The position numbers were made by a program, and so were the translations under genes. Shown here in pieces: positions 25,836 through 34,318 of a stretch of 64,000 nt of DNA. The stretch spans positions 186,001 through 250,000 of the forward strand of contig NZ_LOPW02000005.1 of assembly GCF_001469875.2 (NCBI RefSeq), read 5' to 3'. The notes below the pieces were generated by a model. It saw nothing but the letters and a program-made list of their open reading frames with translations, did not search any database and was not told where the DNA came from. This DNA is from Haloferax marisrubri. GTDB taxonomy: Archaea > Halobacteriota > Halobacteria > Halobacteriales > Haloferacaceae. Each line of letters begins with the position of its first letter. Within the stretch, counting starts at the first letter, position 1.

Positions 25836-26975
25836 ATGCACGGAGTCGAGGGGGTTTCCGGTGCGTTGGCCGCGGTCGGCGGGGCGGTGAGTGCAGGGGG
25901 CCGCGTCGCGGTCGCCCCGCTCCAGTCGACGGCGATCGAACCGCCGGCGTTCGTGCCGGAGTACCTCCTGTTTCCGGGGTGGCGCATCGCCGTCGCCCTC
26001 GTCATCGTCGCCCTGTCGGTCGCGCTGTCGAAGTACGCTGTCCGGCTGCTCGGTCGGCCGGTCGCCCGGCAGTTCCGCCGTCAGAGCGTCGCCCAGACCG
26101 TCCTTCGAATCGTTCGTCTCGCCATCGTCCTCGTCGGCGTCGGCGTCGGGGCGAACGTCCTCGGCCTCGAACTCGGCGACATCGTCCTCTCGGTGACGGT
26201 GTTCTCGGCGGTGCTCGGTATCGTCCTCGCGCCCATCGTCGGGAGCATCATCAACGGGGTGTTCGTCCTCTCGGACCAGCCGTTCGAAATCGGCGACATG
26301 ATCGAACTCGACGACGGCACGAAGGGCTTCATCGACGAGATAACCCTGAGCTACACGAAGATATTCACCCTCGACAACACCTTTCTCGTGATGTCGAACT
26401 CAAACATCCGCGACCGCGACGTCATCAACTACTCCGCGGAAGACGAGCGGACCCGCCTGTCGCTCGACGTGCTCGTCACCTACGAGTCCGACATCGACGC
26501 CGCCCGCGACCTCGTCGAGCGCGCCGCCCGCGACTGCGACGCGGTGGTCGAAGGCGGGCCGGACATCCGCATCGGAAGCGCCCGCTACCCGGCGAAACCG
26601 ACCGCCTACATCAACTCCTACGCCGACAACGGCGTCCTCCTGCGGCTCCGCTACTGGGCGCTGAAACCGTACAAAATCGGCCGCATCCAGTCGGAGGTTC
26701 AGACGAAGCTCTGGACCCTCGTCGAGGAGTCCGAGGCCACCGTCGAGTTCGCCTACCCGCACACGCACCTCGTCTTCGACGAGACCAGCGGGAGCCTCCA
26801 CGTCACCGGCGACGAGGCCGCGAACCGGCGTCACGCCACCGTGTCGCCGGCCCCGGGAACGCCCACCCACCCGGTCTCCGACGGCGAGGGTCCCGAACCC
26901 CCGGCTGACTCGGGCGACGCGACCGACGCGACCGACGTCCCGAATTCGACGGACGCCGCCGACGGCGACGACTGA
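25836..26975 (+). CDS. mscS: Mechanosensitive ion channel, MscS family
   Basis: 379 residues. Membrane helices at about 48-70 and 87-110 precede the pore-lining helix (SVTVFSAVLGIVLAPIVGSIINGVFVL). The beta domain starts IGDMIELDDGTKGFIDEITLSYTKIFTLDNTFLVMSNSNI, the standard MscS signature. The channel opens on membrane tension to release solutes during hypo-osmotic shock, a real threat for a halophile. The last ~60 residues are an acidic, disordered tail (GDATDATDVPNSTDAADGDD). The T-rich CCCTTTTTTC at about 25806 is the likely promoter element. Confidence 0.94.
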   Translation: MHGVEGVSGALAAVGGAVSAGGRVAVAPLQSTAIEPPAFVPEYLLFPGWRIAVALVIVALSVALSKYAVRLLGRPVARQFRRQSVAQTVLRIVRLAIVLVGVGVGANVLGLELGDIVLSVTVFSAVLGIVLAPIVGSIINGVFVLSDQPFEIGDMIELDDGTKGFIDEITLSYTKIFTLDNTFLVMSNSNIRDRDVINYSAEDERTRLSLDVLVTYESDIDAARDLVERAARDCDAVVEGGPDIRIGSARYPAKPTAYINSYADNGVLLRLRYWALKPYKIGRIQSEVQTKLWTLVEESEATVEFAYPHTHLVFDETSGSLHVTGDEAANRRHATVSPAPGTPTHPVSDGEGPEPPADSGDATDATDVPNSTDAADGDD

Positions 26976-27074
26976 CCGGAGAACGGCGAACACAGTCGGA
27001 ACTGGGAACCGCATCGAAACCGGGAAAACGGGAAATCGAATCCGAATCCGAATCTGAACCCGAGAGCCGCCGGC

Positions 27075-27482
27075 TCAGTCGTCCGCGCGGACGGTGATGA
27101 CCGTGCAGTCGAGCTTTTCGCGGAGGAACACGTCGATGTCGGGGTCGTCGAGGAACCGGCGGAGCATCCGCCGCCAGCGGCTCGCCTGTTTCGACCCGAT
27201 GACGACGATGTCGGCCTCCTCGGCGGCGACCTCTTCGAGAATCGTCTCCTCGACGAGGAAGCCCCGGCGGACGACGTAGCGCGCGCGGACGAGCGGCCCG
27301 AACTCGGCTTCGACCGCCCGCTTGAGTTCGGTCCGCGTCACGCCGCGGTTCGACTGGTAGAGGTCGACGTGGAGGACCGTCAACTCGGCGTCGCGCTCTC
27401 TCGCGACGCGCACGGCCTCTTCGAGCGTCGCCCGGGAGTGCTTCGAGAGGGGGTACCGAACCGGGACCACGACCCGTGTCAT
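27075..27482 (-). CDS. Universal stress protein (UspA-like)
   Basis: 135 residues. It has the single UspA alpha/beta domain: VVVPVRYPLSKHSRATLEEAVRVARERDAELTVLHVDL at the start and EEADIVVIGSKQ, CTVITVRAD at the end. The GxxGx(9)GS ATP-binding loop of ATP-type Usp proteins is not present: GSKQASRWRRMLRRFLDD stands in its place. It is therefore predicted not to bind ATP. The role may be stress tolerance through protein interaction. It sits downstream of the nucleotidase gene on the same strand. Confidence 0.88.
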   Translation of the reverse strand: MTRVVVPVRYPLSKHSRATLEEAVRVARERDAELTVLHVDLYQSNRGVTRTELKRAVEAEFGPLVRARYVVRRGFLVEETILEEVAAEEADIVVIGSKQASRWRRMLRRFLDDPDIDVFLREKLDCTVITVRADD

Positions 27483-27572
27483 ACTCCGAAGCCACTCGCC
27501 GGGCGTGCGTGAACCTTTCCCTCTCGGACGAGTTCGCCGGCGGCCGCCCCCCGTCTCGGTCCCTGTCCGCGC

Positions 27573-28952
27573 TCAGTCGTCGGCGCGGGTGGCCGACCGA
27601 CGCTCGATGCGGCCCTCGACCGCGGCGTCGAACCCGACCTCGCGGGCGTAGCGCGCCAGCGCGTCGTGTTGAATCTCGAACTCGCCGACGCGGTGAGCCT
27701 GCGTGATGGCCGGGAACTCCTGCGTGCTGTGGAGCAGGTAGTCGCTCGTGGCGACGGTGTAGCGCGCCTCCGGGTCGATTGGTTCGCCGCCGACGAACGC
27801 CTCGATGACCTCGTCGCGGTCGTCGTCCCAGACGATGCGCGCGCCGCTGACGTGGGCGTGCCACCAGTCCGGTTCCCCGAAGCCCATCTCGGCTCCGCGA
27901 GCGGCCCCGAACGCCGCCAGTAGCTCCGTGCCGGTCACCTCGGCGACGACGAGGTGCTCCTCGAAGGGGACGAGGCTCACGAGGTCGGCGTGGGTCACGT
28001 CGGGGCCGACGGGCGGGCCGGAGCGGATGCCGCCGCTGTTCTGGAGCCCCACGTCCGCGCCGGTCGCCCAGCGGTAGGCGTCGGCGATGGCGTTGCCGAC
28101 GCGGCACTCGCCGGCCGCGACGGTCTCCTCGGCGCGGTCCATCGGGCGGTCGATTCGACAGAGCACCTCGTCGAGGCCGGCGGCGTCGACCCGGCCCTCC
28201 AGCGCCGCGACGAGTTCCGCGTCGGGTCGGTACTCGGCGGTCCGGTGGCGGACCGTCTCGATTCGGTCGGCGGCGACGCGGACCTCCCAGACGACGTGGC
28301 CGTTCGCGCCGGGGCGGACGATTGGCACGCCGTCGACCACGTCGTCGCGCTCGGCGTGGACGTGGCCGCCGAGGACGAGGTCCACGTCGCACCGGGCGAC
28401 CAGTTCGTCGTCGCCGCTTCCGAGGTGCGAGAGCGCGACGACGAGGTCCGCGCCATCGGCTCTGAGCGCGTCGGCCGCGGCCGACGCGGCCGGGTAGGGG
28501 TCCGAGAAGTCGAGGTCGGTCGCCTCGGGATTGATGGTGCCGGTCGCGGGGTCGGTGACGCCGAAGAAGCCGAGCGTTAGCCCGTCCACTTCGCGGGTCG
28601 TCCGTGGGACGCTCCCCTCGGCGGCGGCGAACCGGCCGCCGTCCTCGCCGCGGACGTTGCTCGTGACCCACGTCGGTCGGCTCGCTGCGACGAGTTCGCG
28701 GGTCCGGCTCGGCCCGTAGTCGAAGTCGTGGTTGCCGAACGTTTCGAGGTCGGCGCCCACGGCGTCGTAGAAGTCGAGCGCTTGCCCGCCGCGCTCGACC
28801 AGCGAGAGGACGCCCGGCGCGGTGTTGTCGCCGGTGCCGACCACGAGGGTGTCGTCGCCGTCGAGGGCGCGGACACAGCCCGCGAGGCGGCCGGCGCGCT
28901 CGGAGTCGTCGAAGACGTTCTCGATGTCGGAGTAGTGGAGGAGCCGAGGCAT
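27573..28952 (-). CDS. 5'-nucleotidase / 2',3'-cyclic phosphodiesterase-like metallophosphatase
   Basis: 459 residues. The N-terminal calcineurin-like phosphatase half has GTGDN, FGNHDFDYG, ALSHLGSGDDE and GGHVHAE. The C-terminal half (from about 260) is the 5'-nucleotidase substrate domain (VGNAIADAYRWATGADVGLQNSGGIRSG). The first motif reads HYSDIEN where most family members have D-x-H, so a metal-ligand His appears replaced by Glu. No signal peptide is present, unlike secreted UshA, so it acts in the cytoplasm on nucleotides. The usp gene follows it. Confidence 0.92.
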   Translation of the reverse strand: MPRLLHYSDIENVFDDSERAGRLAGCVRALDGDDTLVVGTGDNTAPGVLSLVERGGQALDFYDAVGADLETFGNHDFDYGPSRTRELVAASRPTWVTSNVRGEDGGRFAAAEGSVPRTTREVDGLTLGFFGVTDPATGTINPEATDLDFSDPYPAASAAADALRADGADLVVALSHLGSGDDELVARCDVDLVLGGHVHAERDDVVDGVPIVRPGANGHVVWEVRVAADRIETVRHRTAEYRPDAELVAALEGRVDAAGLDEVLCRIDRPMDRAEETVAAGECRVGNAIADAYRWATGADVGLQNSGGIRSGPPVGPDVTHADLVSLVPFEEHLVVAEVTGTELLAAFGAARGAEMGFGEPDWWHAHVSGARIVWDDDRDEVIEAFVGGEPIDPEARYTVATSDYLLHSTQEFPAITQAHRVGEFEIQHDALARYAREVGFDAAVEGRIERRSATRADD

Positions 28953-29070
28953 TCGCTTCTCGAATGTGGCGGCGCGGGCGGATAAGAAGCCGTCGGGACG
29001 GCCCGCGGGCGGGCGAGACGGTGCGGAACCGGTGCGGCCGTCATCGCCTCGACGCGGGCGAGCTACGCCT

Positions 29071-29283
29071 CTACTCGCCGTCTTTGCCTTCGAGTTCGAA
29101 CGCGACTTCGACCTCGGCTTGGTACTCTCGTGTCTCGACCGACGCGAGTTCGACGCCGAGTTCCTTTACTTCGACCCAATGGACGCCCGCGAGCGTCTCC
29201 TCCGCGCGGTTAATCGCGTCGTCGACGGCGGCGTCGAAACTCTCTGCACTCCGACCGACGAGGGTGATTTTCTTGAACACCAT
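29071..29283 (-). CDS. Dodecin, flavin-storage protein
   Basis: 70 residues. Dodecins form hollow dodecamers that bind pairs of riboflavin or other flavins. W36 in VHWVEVKEL stacks on the flavin. E45 and Q55 ([10 protein letters not shown]) match, from memory, the flavin-contact positions described for the Halobacterium protein at the same numbers. [24 protein letters not shown] is the classic N-terminus. A TATA-like element (29303-29311, minus strand) gives a leaderless start at 29283. Confidence 0.95.
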   Translation of the reverse strand: MVFKKITLVGRSAESFDAAVDDAINRAEETLAGVHWVEVKELGVELASVETREYQAEVEVAFELEGKDGE

Positions 29284-29402
29284 CTCGTCGGACCCTTCGT
29301 CTTACTATCACAAATAATCGTCCCCGACTCGCCGGCGGGGCGGGCGGGGAAAACGAGGTGGACGGGACGGACGGAGCGACCCGCGGCGCGTCGTCGCGGG
29401 AC

Positions 29403-30212
29403 TCACTCGTCGGGACGGTACGGACGGGCGGTCTCGGCGCGCGCCGCGACGAGCCTCCGACCCCACGCCACGGCCGACGGTTCGTAGCTCACGACCAGCG
29501 CCTCCGGGCCGCCCATGTGGTCGTAGACGACGACCGTGACCGAGGCGGTCGTCGGTCGGTCCATGACCACGACGCCGAACCCCGGTTCGTCCTCGACGGC
29601 GGACACGCGGACGCCGGTGTCGACCATGGCGTCGAGGTCGTCGGGGTAGCGCTTCGAGAGCCAGTCGAGGGACTCCGCCGAGAGGACGAGCGTGGCGCTG
29701 TCGCCGAGTCGCGCGAGTTGCTCGCGCGCTGTGGGCCAGATACTGAACAGGAACGGGCCGTTGAACCCGGTGAGGCTCGTCACCTCGCTGATATCGAAAT
29801 CGAGCGGGGCCCGGTGTTCCATCTCCGAGAGGTTGCCGGTGCAGACGACCGCGTCGCGGAACAGCGAGGGCGGCGGGCTGACCGACTTTGGAAGGCGGTC
29901 GAGTATCGGCACCGCGTCGAGCACGTTCGCCATGGCTCGGAGCGCCTCGTCGTGGGTCTCCAGCGCGACGCGGCCCGCGCTCGTGGCGACGAACCCGCCG
30001 TTCGACCGCTCGACGAGTCCGAGGCGGACGAGACGCTCGACGCCGCGGTCGACGGTGGACCGAGAGACAGAGAGCGTGCGGACCAGTTCGGCCTTCGAGA
30101 GCGGGTCCGACGAGAGCGCCTGCAGTATCTGGCGACGACGGCCGACAGTCTCGAACGCGTCGGCGGCGTCCTCGCCGTCGTCTTCGTCCCCGTCACCCAT
30201 CCAACTCGACAT
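29403..30212 (-). CDS. Winged-helix transcriptional regulator (DUF1724/FilR1-middle-like)
   Basis: 269 residues. The N-terminal HTH (about 22-75: RRRQILQALSSDPLSKAELVRTLSVSRSTVDRGVERLVRLGLVE) is followed by a linker and a C-terminal alpha/beta sensor domain. It has the same layout as the regulator at 62877 (shared SRSTVDR helix and the P-rich SxxR centre). Ligand unknown. An alternative start is MGDGDE at 30200. The TATA-like TGTATATC at 30242-30249 supports 30212. Its neighbours are dodecin and a membrane-protein pair, neither clearly a target. Confidence 0.88.
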   Translation of the reverse strand: MSSWMGDGDEDDGEDAADAFETVGRRRQILQALSSDPLSKAELVRTLSVSRSTVDRGVERLVRLGLVERSNGGFVATSAGRVALETHDEALRAMANVLDAVPILDRLPKSVSPPPSLFRDAVVCTGNLSEMEHRAPLDFDISEVTSLTGFNGPFLFSIWPTAREQLARLGDSATLVLSAESLDWLSKRYPDDLDAMVDTGVRVSAVEDEPGFGVVVMDRPTTASVTVVVYDHMGGPEALVVSYEPSAVAWGRRLVAARAETARPYRPDE

Positions 30213-30313
30213 CTGTGTGAACGTCTCAGTCCGTGCACAAATGTATATCGGGACTCGCCAGGATTCGCCCGTCGTCGGGGGATTCGGGTGCGCTGGCCGT
30301 CAGCCAGGTGCTG

Positions 30314-30973
30314 TCAGCGAGTTGTCCCTTCGAGCCGTTTCTGTAACGCGCCGACCACGTCGGAGAGGTGGGCGGTCCCCCAGATGGCGACGATGACCCC
30401 GCCGACGGCGTCGAACACGAGGTCGAGGAGCGTGTCGTCGAGGCCGTACTGCGTCAGCACCGACGCGGTGCCGGCGAGCGAGGCGACCCCGGAGATGGCG
30501 AACTCGATGACCTCCCAGAAGACGCCGAACGCGAGGACGAAAAGCAGGATGAAGACGAACATGAACCGCGGCGGCAGGTAGATGTCCGCCGTGTGCTCGT
30601 CGACCGCGCGGACGGTCGCGTAGCCGGCGGCCGCGACGACCGACGACGACAGGGCGTGCGTGAGGTGGTCCCACCACCAGACGCCCGCGTAGAAACTCGT
30701 CTCCGACCCGGGGAAACCGACCGTGCCGACCGCGTGGAGGAACGCCGCGGAGGATATCCAGAGCGTCAGCCCGGCGTCCATCGGGATGCGGTAGTCGCGT
30801 TCGAGTATCGCCGGGAGGTAGGTCACGCCGAGGCCGACGAGCGCGTTGACGACGATGCCGAGGTTCCCGCGGTCGAGACCGATGAAGACGAGACCGACGA
30901 GGACCACCTGCATCGCCCGCGAGAGCTGGCGTTGGCGTCGCGCGTCGATGCGGAGGAGCGAGCGAATCTTCAC
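30314..30973 (-). CDS. DUF2238-like integral membrane protein
   Basis: 219 residues with about six helices. WWWDHLTHALSSSVVAAAGY (99-118), with a D-H-x-x-H pattern inside the membrane, and the later FGVFWEVIEFAISG helix are typical of the DUF2238/YjdF group. Function is unknown. The paired His and acidic residues in the helices suggest metal or proton handling. Its start overlaps the stop of the next upstream gene by 4 nt (ATGA), so it is co-translated with that membrane protein. Confidence 0.82.
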   Translation of the reverse strand: MKIRSLLRIDARRQRQLSRAMQVVLVGLVFIGLDRGNLGIVVNALVGLGVTYLPAILERDYRIPMDAGLTLWISSAAFLHAVGTVGFPGSETSFYAGVWWWDHLTHALSSSVVAAAGYATVRAVDEHTADIYLPPRFMFVFILLFVLAFGVFWEVIEFAISGVASLAGTASVLTQYGLDDTLLDLVFDAVGGVIVAIWGTAHLSDVVGALQKRLEGTTR

Positions 30974-31683
30974 GGCGAGTCACCTCCCTCCGGCGCGGGG
31001 TGGCCGTCCGGCCCTTCCGCCTCCGACACCTCGGCTATCTCCGCCACCTCCTCGGGGAGCCGCTCGCGCGAGTCGGCCCGGCGGCGGAAGTAGTACTCGA
31101 ACAGCAACCCGGCGACGAGTCCGGCGACGGTGGCGGCGACGAAGTCCCACATCAGCCCCGCCTCGACGACGTGCTCGGGCCGGCCGTTCAACAGCAGGCG
31201 CGTCCCGAGGTAGAGGTCAGAGAGCCACTGGACGACCGCCCAGACGCCCGCGGCGGCCATCGTGGCGATGACGACGAAGAAGACGGCGAAGGAGTGGTTC
31301 ATCCGAACCGGCGTGAACACGTCGAGTTCGACGGCGACGATGAGCGCGATGGCGGCCACCGCGAGGTACGTCGAGACGCGCCCGGTGAACGTCACGCCGC
31401 CGATGGTCTGCCCCCGAACGAGGACGCGGGCGACGAGCGGGAGCGACGCGAGCGCGACGACCTCCCACGGCAGCATCGCTCGCGGTTCGCGGAAGGCGAC
31501 CGCCGGGACGACGGTGACCGCGGCGACGACGGCGGCGAACCCGCCCCAGACGAGGTCGCCGCCGGTGACGACGCTCCCGACCGCGACGGCGACGAGGAAT
31601 CCGACGAACAGCCACGCGAGCGCCGCGTTGAGCCGTCTGCTCCGGACGAATCGCGCCAGCTCCGTCTGTGCGGCCTGCGACAT
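30970..31683 (-). CDS. Integral membrane protein paired with the DUF2238-like protein
   Basis: 237 residues and five or six helices. A region with NHSFAVFFVVIATMAAAGVWAVVQWLSDLYLG and VEAGLMWDFVAATVAGLVAGLLFEYYF echoes the helical pattern of its partner, though the D-H-x-x-H motif is not kept (MNHSF and MWDF stand in similar places). The acidic C-terminus is cytoplasmic. The ATGA overlap shows tight coupling. I infer that the two form a heteromeric membrane complex. Family unknown to me. Confidence 0.75.
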   Translation of the reverse strand: MSQAAQTELARFVRSRRLNAALAWLFVGFLVAVAVGSVVTGGDLVWGGFAAVVAAVTVVPAVAFREPRAMLPWEVVALASLPLVARVLVRGQTIGGVTFTGRVSTYLAVAAIALIVAVELDVFTPVRMNHSFAVFFVVIATMAAAGVWAVVQWLSDLYLGTRLLLNGRPEHVVEAGLMWDFVAATVAGLVAGLLFEYYFRRRADSRERLPEEVAEIAEVSEAEGPDGHPAPEGGDSP

Positions 31684-31739
31684 GCTCGTCCGTTAGCGAC
31701 GGGCTGAGAAAACGTTTGGGCGAAGACGCCCCGTTTCGA

Positions 31740-32084
31740 TTACGTGTTCGTGCCGTGAACGACTTCGTAGTCGTTCCCACCACCGTTCGACACGCCGATG
31801 ATTGCCCACTCGTATGGAAGGTCGATACCGCGAAGCCGCTCTCGGAGCGCGCTGATGTGGTCGTCCCACGTCACGAAGCAGCGGAACCGATACGGTGTCT
31901 CGGTTCCGCCGTCTGCGAGCACCGGACGGCATTCGGTCGCTTCGCGCGAACTCAGTGCGGTCACGTGGACCGTACGCCACTTGCGTTCGGCCAGCATATC
32001 GGGTCCGTCCCCCGAGACGGAGTATCCGAGCCGGCCGAATATCGACCGAGCCTCCTGAACAGGAGGCATCGAAGCCTGGGCCAT
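31740..32084 (-). CDS. Small conserved-looking haloarchaeal protein, unknown function
   Basis: 114 residues. Segments ARSIFGRLGYSVSGDGPDMLAERKWRTVHVTAL and YRFRCFVTWDDHISALRERLRGIDLPYEWAIIGV suggest a small alpha/beta fold. There is no signal peptide, metal motif or membrane helix. A TATA-like CTTTATC (minus strand, 32111-32117) sits at the leaderless distance from ATG 32084. It stands alone between membrane proteins and a zinc-ribbon protein. Function not recognised. Confidence 0.7.
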   Translation of the reverse strand: MAQASMPPVQEARSIFGRLGYSVSGDGPDMLAERKWRTVHVTALSSREATECRPVLADGGTETPYRFRCFVTWDDHISALRERLRGIDLPYEWAIIGVSNGGGNDYEVVHGTNT

Positions 32085-32172
32085 GCACGTCTACGTACAC
32101 CCGCACTCCTGATAAAGATTGTCACGCTATACCATACCAATAATTGACGAACGGTCGCGCCGAGACGTCCGA

Positions 32173-32421
32173 CTACTCGTGAGCGGCGTCCCACTCTTCG
32201 GGTTTTCGGACGTTCCCGCAGTTGTTGCACTCGATGCGGGCCATCGTGTCCATCGCGGTGTCGAACGAGTCGCAGTTCCCGCAGAGGTAGCCCCATCGGT
32301 TCTCGGCGTCCTCGGTCGAGTACACCACGTAGAACGGTCCCTTCGAGCCGCGTTCGGGCTCGTCGGTGGCGACGAAGACGGTCTTGCCGCTCGATACGGT
32401 CTGGGTCTGGAGTTCGGCCAT
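32173..32421 (-). CDS. Small zinc-ribbon protein (DUF5816-like)
   Basis: 82 residues. CGNC (YLCGNCDSF) and CNNC (IECNNCGNV) form a four-cysteine zinc site around a short helix. The N-terminal VSSGKTVFVATDEPERGSKGPFYVVY is beta-rich. From memory such haloarchaeal proteins are grouped as DUF5816. Function is unknown. It is a cytoplasmic protein of the many-small-zinc-finger class of halophiles. Confidence 0.75.
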   Translation of the reverse strand: MAELQTQTVSSGKTVFVATDEPERGSKGPFYVVYSTEDAENRWGYLCGNCDSFDTAMDTMARIECNNCGNVRKPEEWDAAHE

Positions 32422-32460
32422 GCCACCGATTCGCGCGCGGGTGGCTTAAGAAATTGGTCC

Positions 32461-32826
32461 CTACGTCCGGAACGACTCGCCGCACCCGCAACTGCTCTCG
32501 GCGTTCGGGTTGTTGACGTGGAAGCCAGCGCCCTGCAGGCCGCCCTCGAAGTCGAGGGTCGAACCGCCGATGTAGTTCATGCTCGCGGGGTCGACGAACA
32601 CGCGGAGGCCGTGCTGTTCGACGACCGTGTCGTCGTCTTCCGGTTCGTTGTCGAAGCGCATCCCGTAGGACAGACCGGCGCAACCGCCCTGCTGGACGAA
32701 CAGCCGGAGTCCGGCCACGTCGGTGTCCATCGACTCTCCTTCGAGGAGGGAGACGGCTTCGTCCGCGGCCGCGGGCGTGACCGTGACTGCCACATCGCCG
32801 CCGCCACTCGCGGATTCCGTGCTCAT
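32461..32826 (-). CDS. Iron-sulfur cluster assembly A-type carrier (IscA/ErpA-like)
   Basis: 121 residues. The three conserved cysteines are present: one in QQGGCAGLSYGM and two in the C-terminal SSCGCGESF. VDPASMNYIGGSTLDF is the family signature. The protein carries a nascent Fe-S cluster to apo-proteins. Start ATG 32826; the frame runs on upstream but the extension is arginine-rich shadow sequence. An inverted repeat CCCAC-TATACT-GTGGG lies just before the start, so expression may be regulated by iron or redox state. Confidence 0.92.
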   Translation of the reverse strand: MSTESASGGGDVAVTVTPAAADEAVSLLEGESMDTDVAGLRLFVQQGGCAGLSYGMRFDNEPEDDDTVVEQHGLRVFVDPASMNYIGGSTLDFEGGLQGAGFHVNNPNAESSCGCGESFRT

Positions 32827-32830
32827 ACGC

Positions 32831-32846
32831 CCCACTATACTGTGGG
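32831..32846 (-). promoter_or_regulatory. Inverted repeat at the iscA-like gene start
   Basis: CCCAC-TATACT-GTGGG covers positions -5 to -20 before the start codon, the expected transcription-start zone. It is a candidate repressor site, for example for a DtxR-type iron regulator; this is inference only. Confidence 0.35.
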
Positions 32847-32948
32847 AACGGTTAACTGTGGCGCAGGCGGAACTCTGCGAGCCGCCTCGGTAGGGTGCGA
32901 CTACCGGGGGGAACGCGGACAGAAACGGCTCGAATCGGTCACTTCGCC

Positions 32949-34235
32949 CTATTCTTCGAACCGCTCGCGGACGCTCTGGGCGTGGGCGTCGAGCCCCTCG
33001 GCCTCGGCGAGCGTCGTAATCGTCTCCGAAAGCTCCGACAGCCCCTCGCGGTCGAGGCGCTGGACCGTCGTCGAGCGGACGAAGTGGTCTACGGAGAGGC
33101 CGCCCTGTCGCTTCGCGCCCCCGCCGGTCGGGAGGACGTGGTTCGTCCCGGAGGCGTAGTCGCCGGCCGCGACGGGCGTGTACGGGCCGAGGAAGACGCT
33201 CCCCGCGGAGTCGATGCGGTCCAACAGCGCCTCGTCGTCGTCGGCCTGAATGGTCAGGTGCTCGGCGGCGTACTCCTCGGCGAACAGCACCGCCTCGGAC
33301 ATCGACCGCGCGAGGAGGACGCCCGACGCGTCGCTTTCGAGCGCGGCTTCGATAGTCTCCGTCCGCTCGCGCTCGCCCGCCTGTCGTTCGACCTCCGCGA
33401 CGACTTCCGCGGCGAGGTCGGCGTCGTCGGTGACGGCGACGACCGACGCGTTCGGGTCGTGTTCGGCCTGCGCGACGAGGTCGGCGGCGACGAACCGCGC
33501 CTCGGCGGTCTCGTCGGCGACGACGAGCACCTCGGAGGGGCCGGCGAGGAAGTCGATGTCCACGTCGCCGCGGACCTCGGCCTTCGCCGCGGTGACCCAC
33601 TTGTTGCCCGGTCCGACGACCTTCTGGACGGCCTTCACCGTCTCCGTGCCGTAGGCGAGCGCGGCGATGCCCTGCGCGCCGCCGACCGAGTACACCGCGT
33701 CCGCGCCCGCGACGTGCATCGCGGCGAGCGTGACGGGGTTCATCGGCTCGGCGGGTGGCGTGGCGACCGCGACGTGTTCGACGCCCGCGACCTTCGCGGG
33801 GATGACGCCCATCAGGACGCTCGACGGGTAGGCGGCGGTGCCGCCGGGGGCGTAGACGCCGACCCGGTCGAGCGGGCGGTAGCGACGCCCGAGTTCGCGG
33901 GTGCCGGCGTCGCCGAACTCCTCGCGCCAGTCCTCGGGGACCTGCGTTTCGTGGAACTCGCGGACGTTCGCCGCGGCGGCCTCGATGGCCTCGCGCACGT
34001 CGTCGTCGATTTCGTCGTAGGCGCGCTCGGCGGCGTCGGTCACGTCGATGTTGCCGACCTGGACGCCGTCGAATTCCTTTGAGAACTCACGGACCGCCAC
34101 GTCGCCCTCTCGGCGGACGCGCTCGACGATGTCGCGCACGTCGGAGCGGACCTCCTCGACCCCGGCGTCCCGCTCGAAGAAGGCGCGGCGGGCGTCGGTG
34201 CCGAGGTCGGCCAGTTCGCGAACCTCGATGTTCAT
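32949..34235 (-). CDS. hisD: Histidinol dehydrogenase
   Basis: 428 residues. It oxidises L-histidinol to L-histidine in two NAD+-dependent steps, the end of the pathway. Family blocks are DRVGVYAPGGTAAYPSSVLM, SVGGAQGIAALAYGTETV, VVGPGNKWVTAAK, FLAGPSEVLVVAD, the zinc/catalytic LVAQAEHDPNASV, AAEHLTIQ and SGTNHVLPTGG. Start ATG 34235 gives the usual N-terminus; further upstream frame is arginine-rich non-family sequence. No other his genes are nearby, as expected for the scattered archaeal pathway. Confidence 0.96.
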   Translation of the reverse strand: MNIEVRELADLGTDARRAFFERDAGVEEVRSDVRDIVERVRREGDVAVREFSKEFDGVQVGNIDVTDAAERAYDEIDDDVREAIEAAAANVREFHETQVPEDWREEFGDAGTRELGRRYRPLDRVGVYAPGGTAAYPSSVLMGVIPAKVAGVEHVAVATPPAEPMNPVTLAAMHVAGADAVYSVGGAQGIAALAYGTETVKAVQKVVGPGNKWVTAAKAEVRGDVDIDFLAGPSEVLVVADETAEARFVAADLVAQAEHDPNASVVAVTDDADLAAEVVAEVERQAGERERTETIEAALESDASGVLLARSMSEAVLFAEEYAAEHLTIQADDDEALLDRIDSAGSVFLGPYTPVAAGDYASGTNHVLPTGGGAKRQGGLSVDHFVRSTTVQRLDREGLSELSETITTLAEAEGLDAHAQSVRERFEE

Positions 34236-34318
34236 ACCCCGGCTTTGCGGCCGGCGCGAAAAGTCGTTGCGGAAGCGGTGGGACGGCGCTCGCGTCCCGC
34301 GCCGCGGCCTCGCGCGAC

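Noticed and set aside
27038-27058. Hexamer repeats GAATCC between mscS and usp
   Set aside because: Only about three copies; a minor slippage tract in a convergent intergenic region with no other signal.
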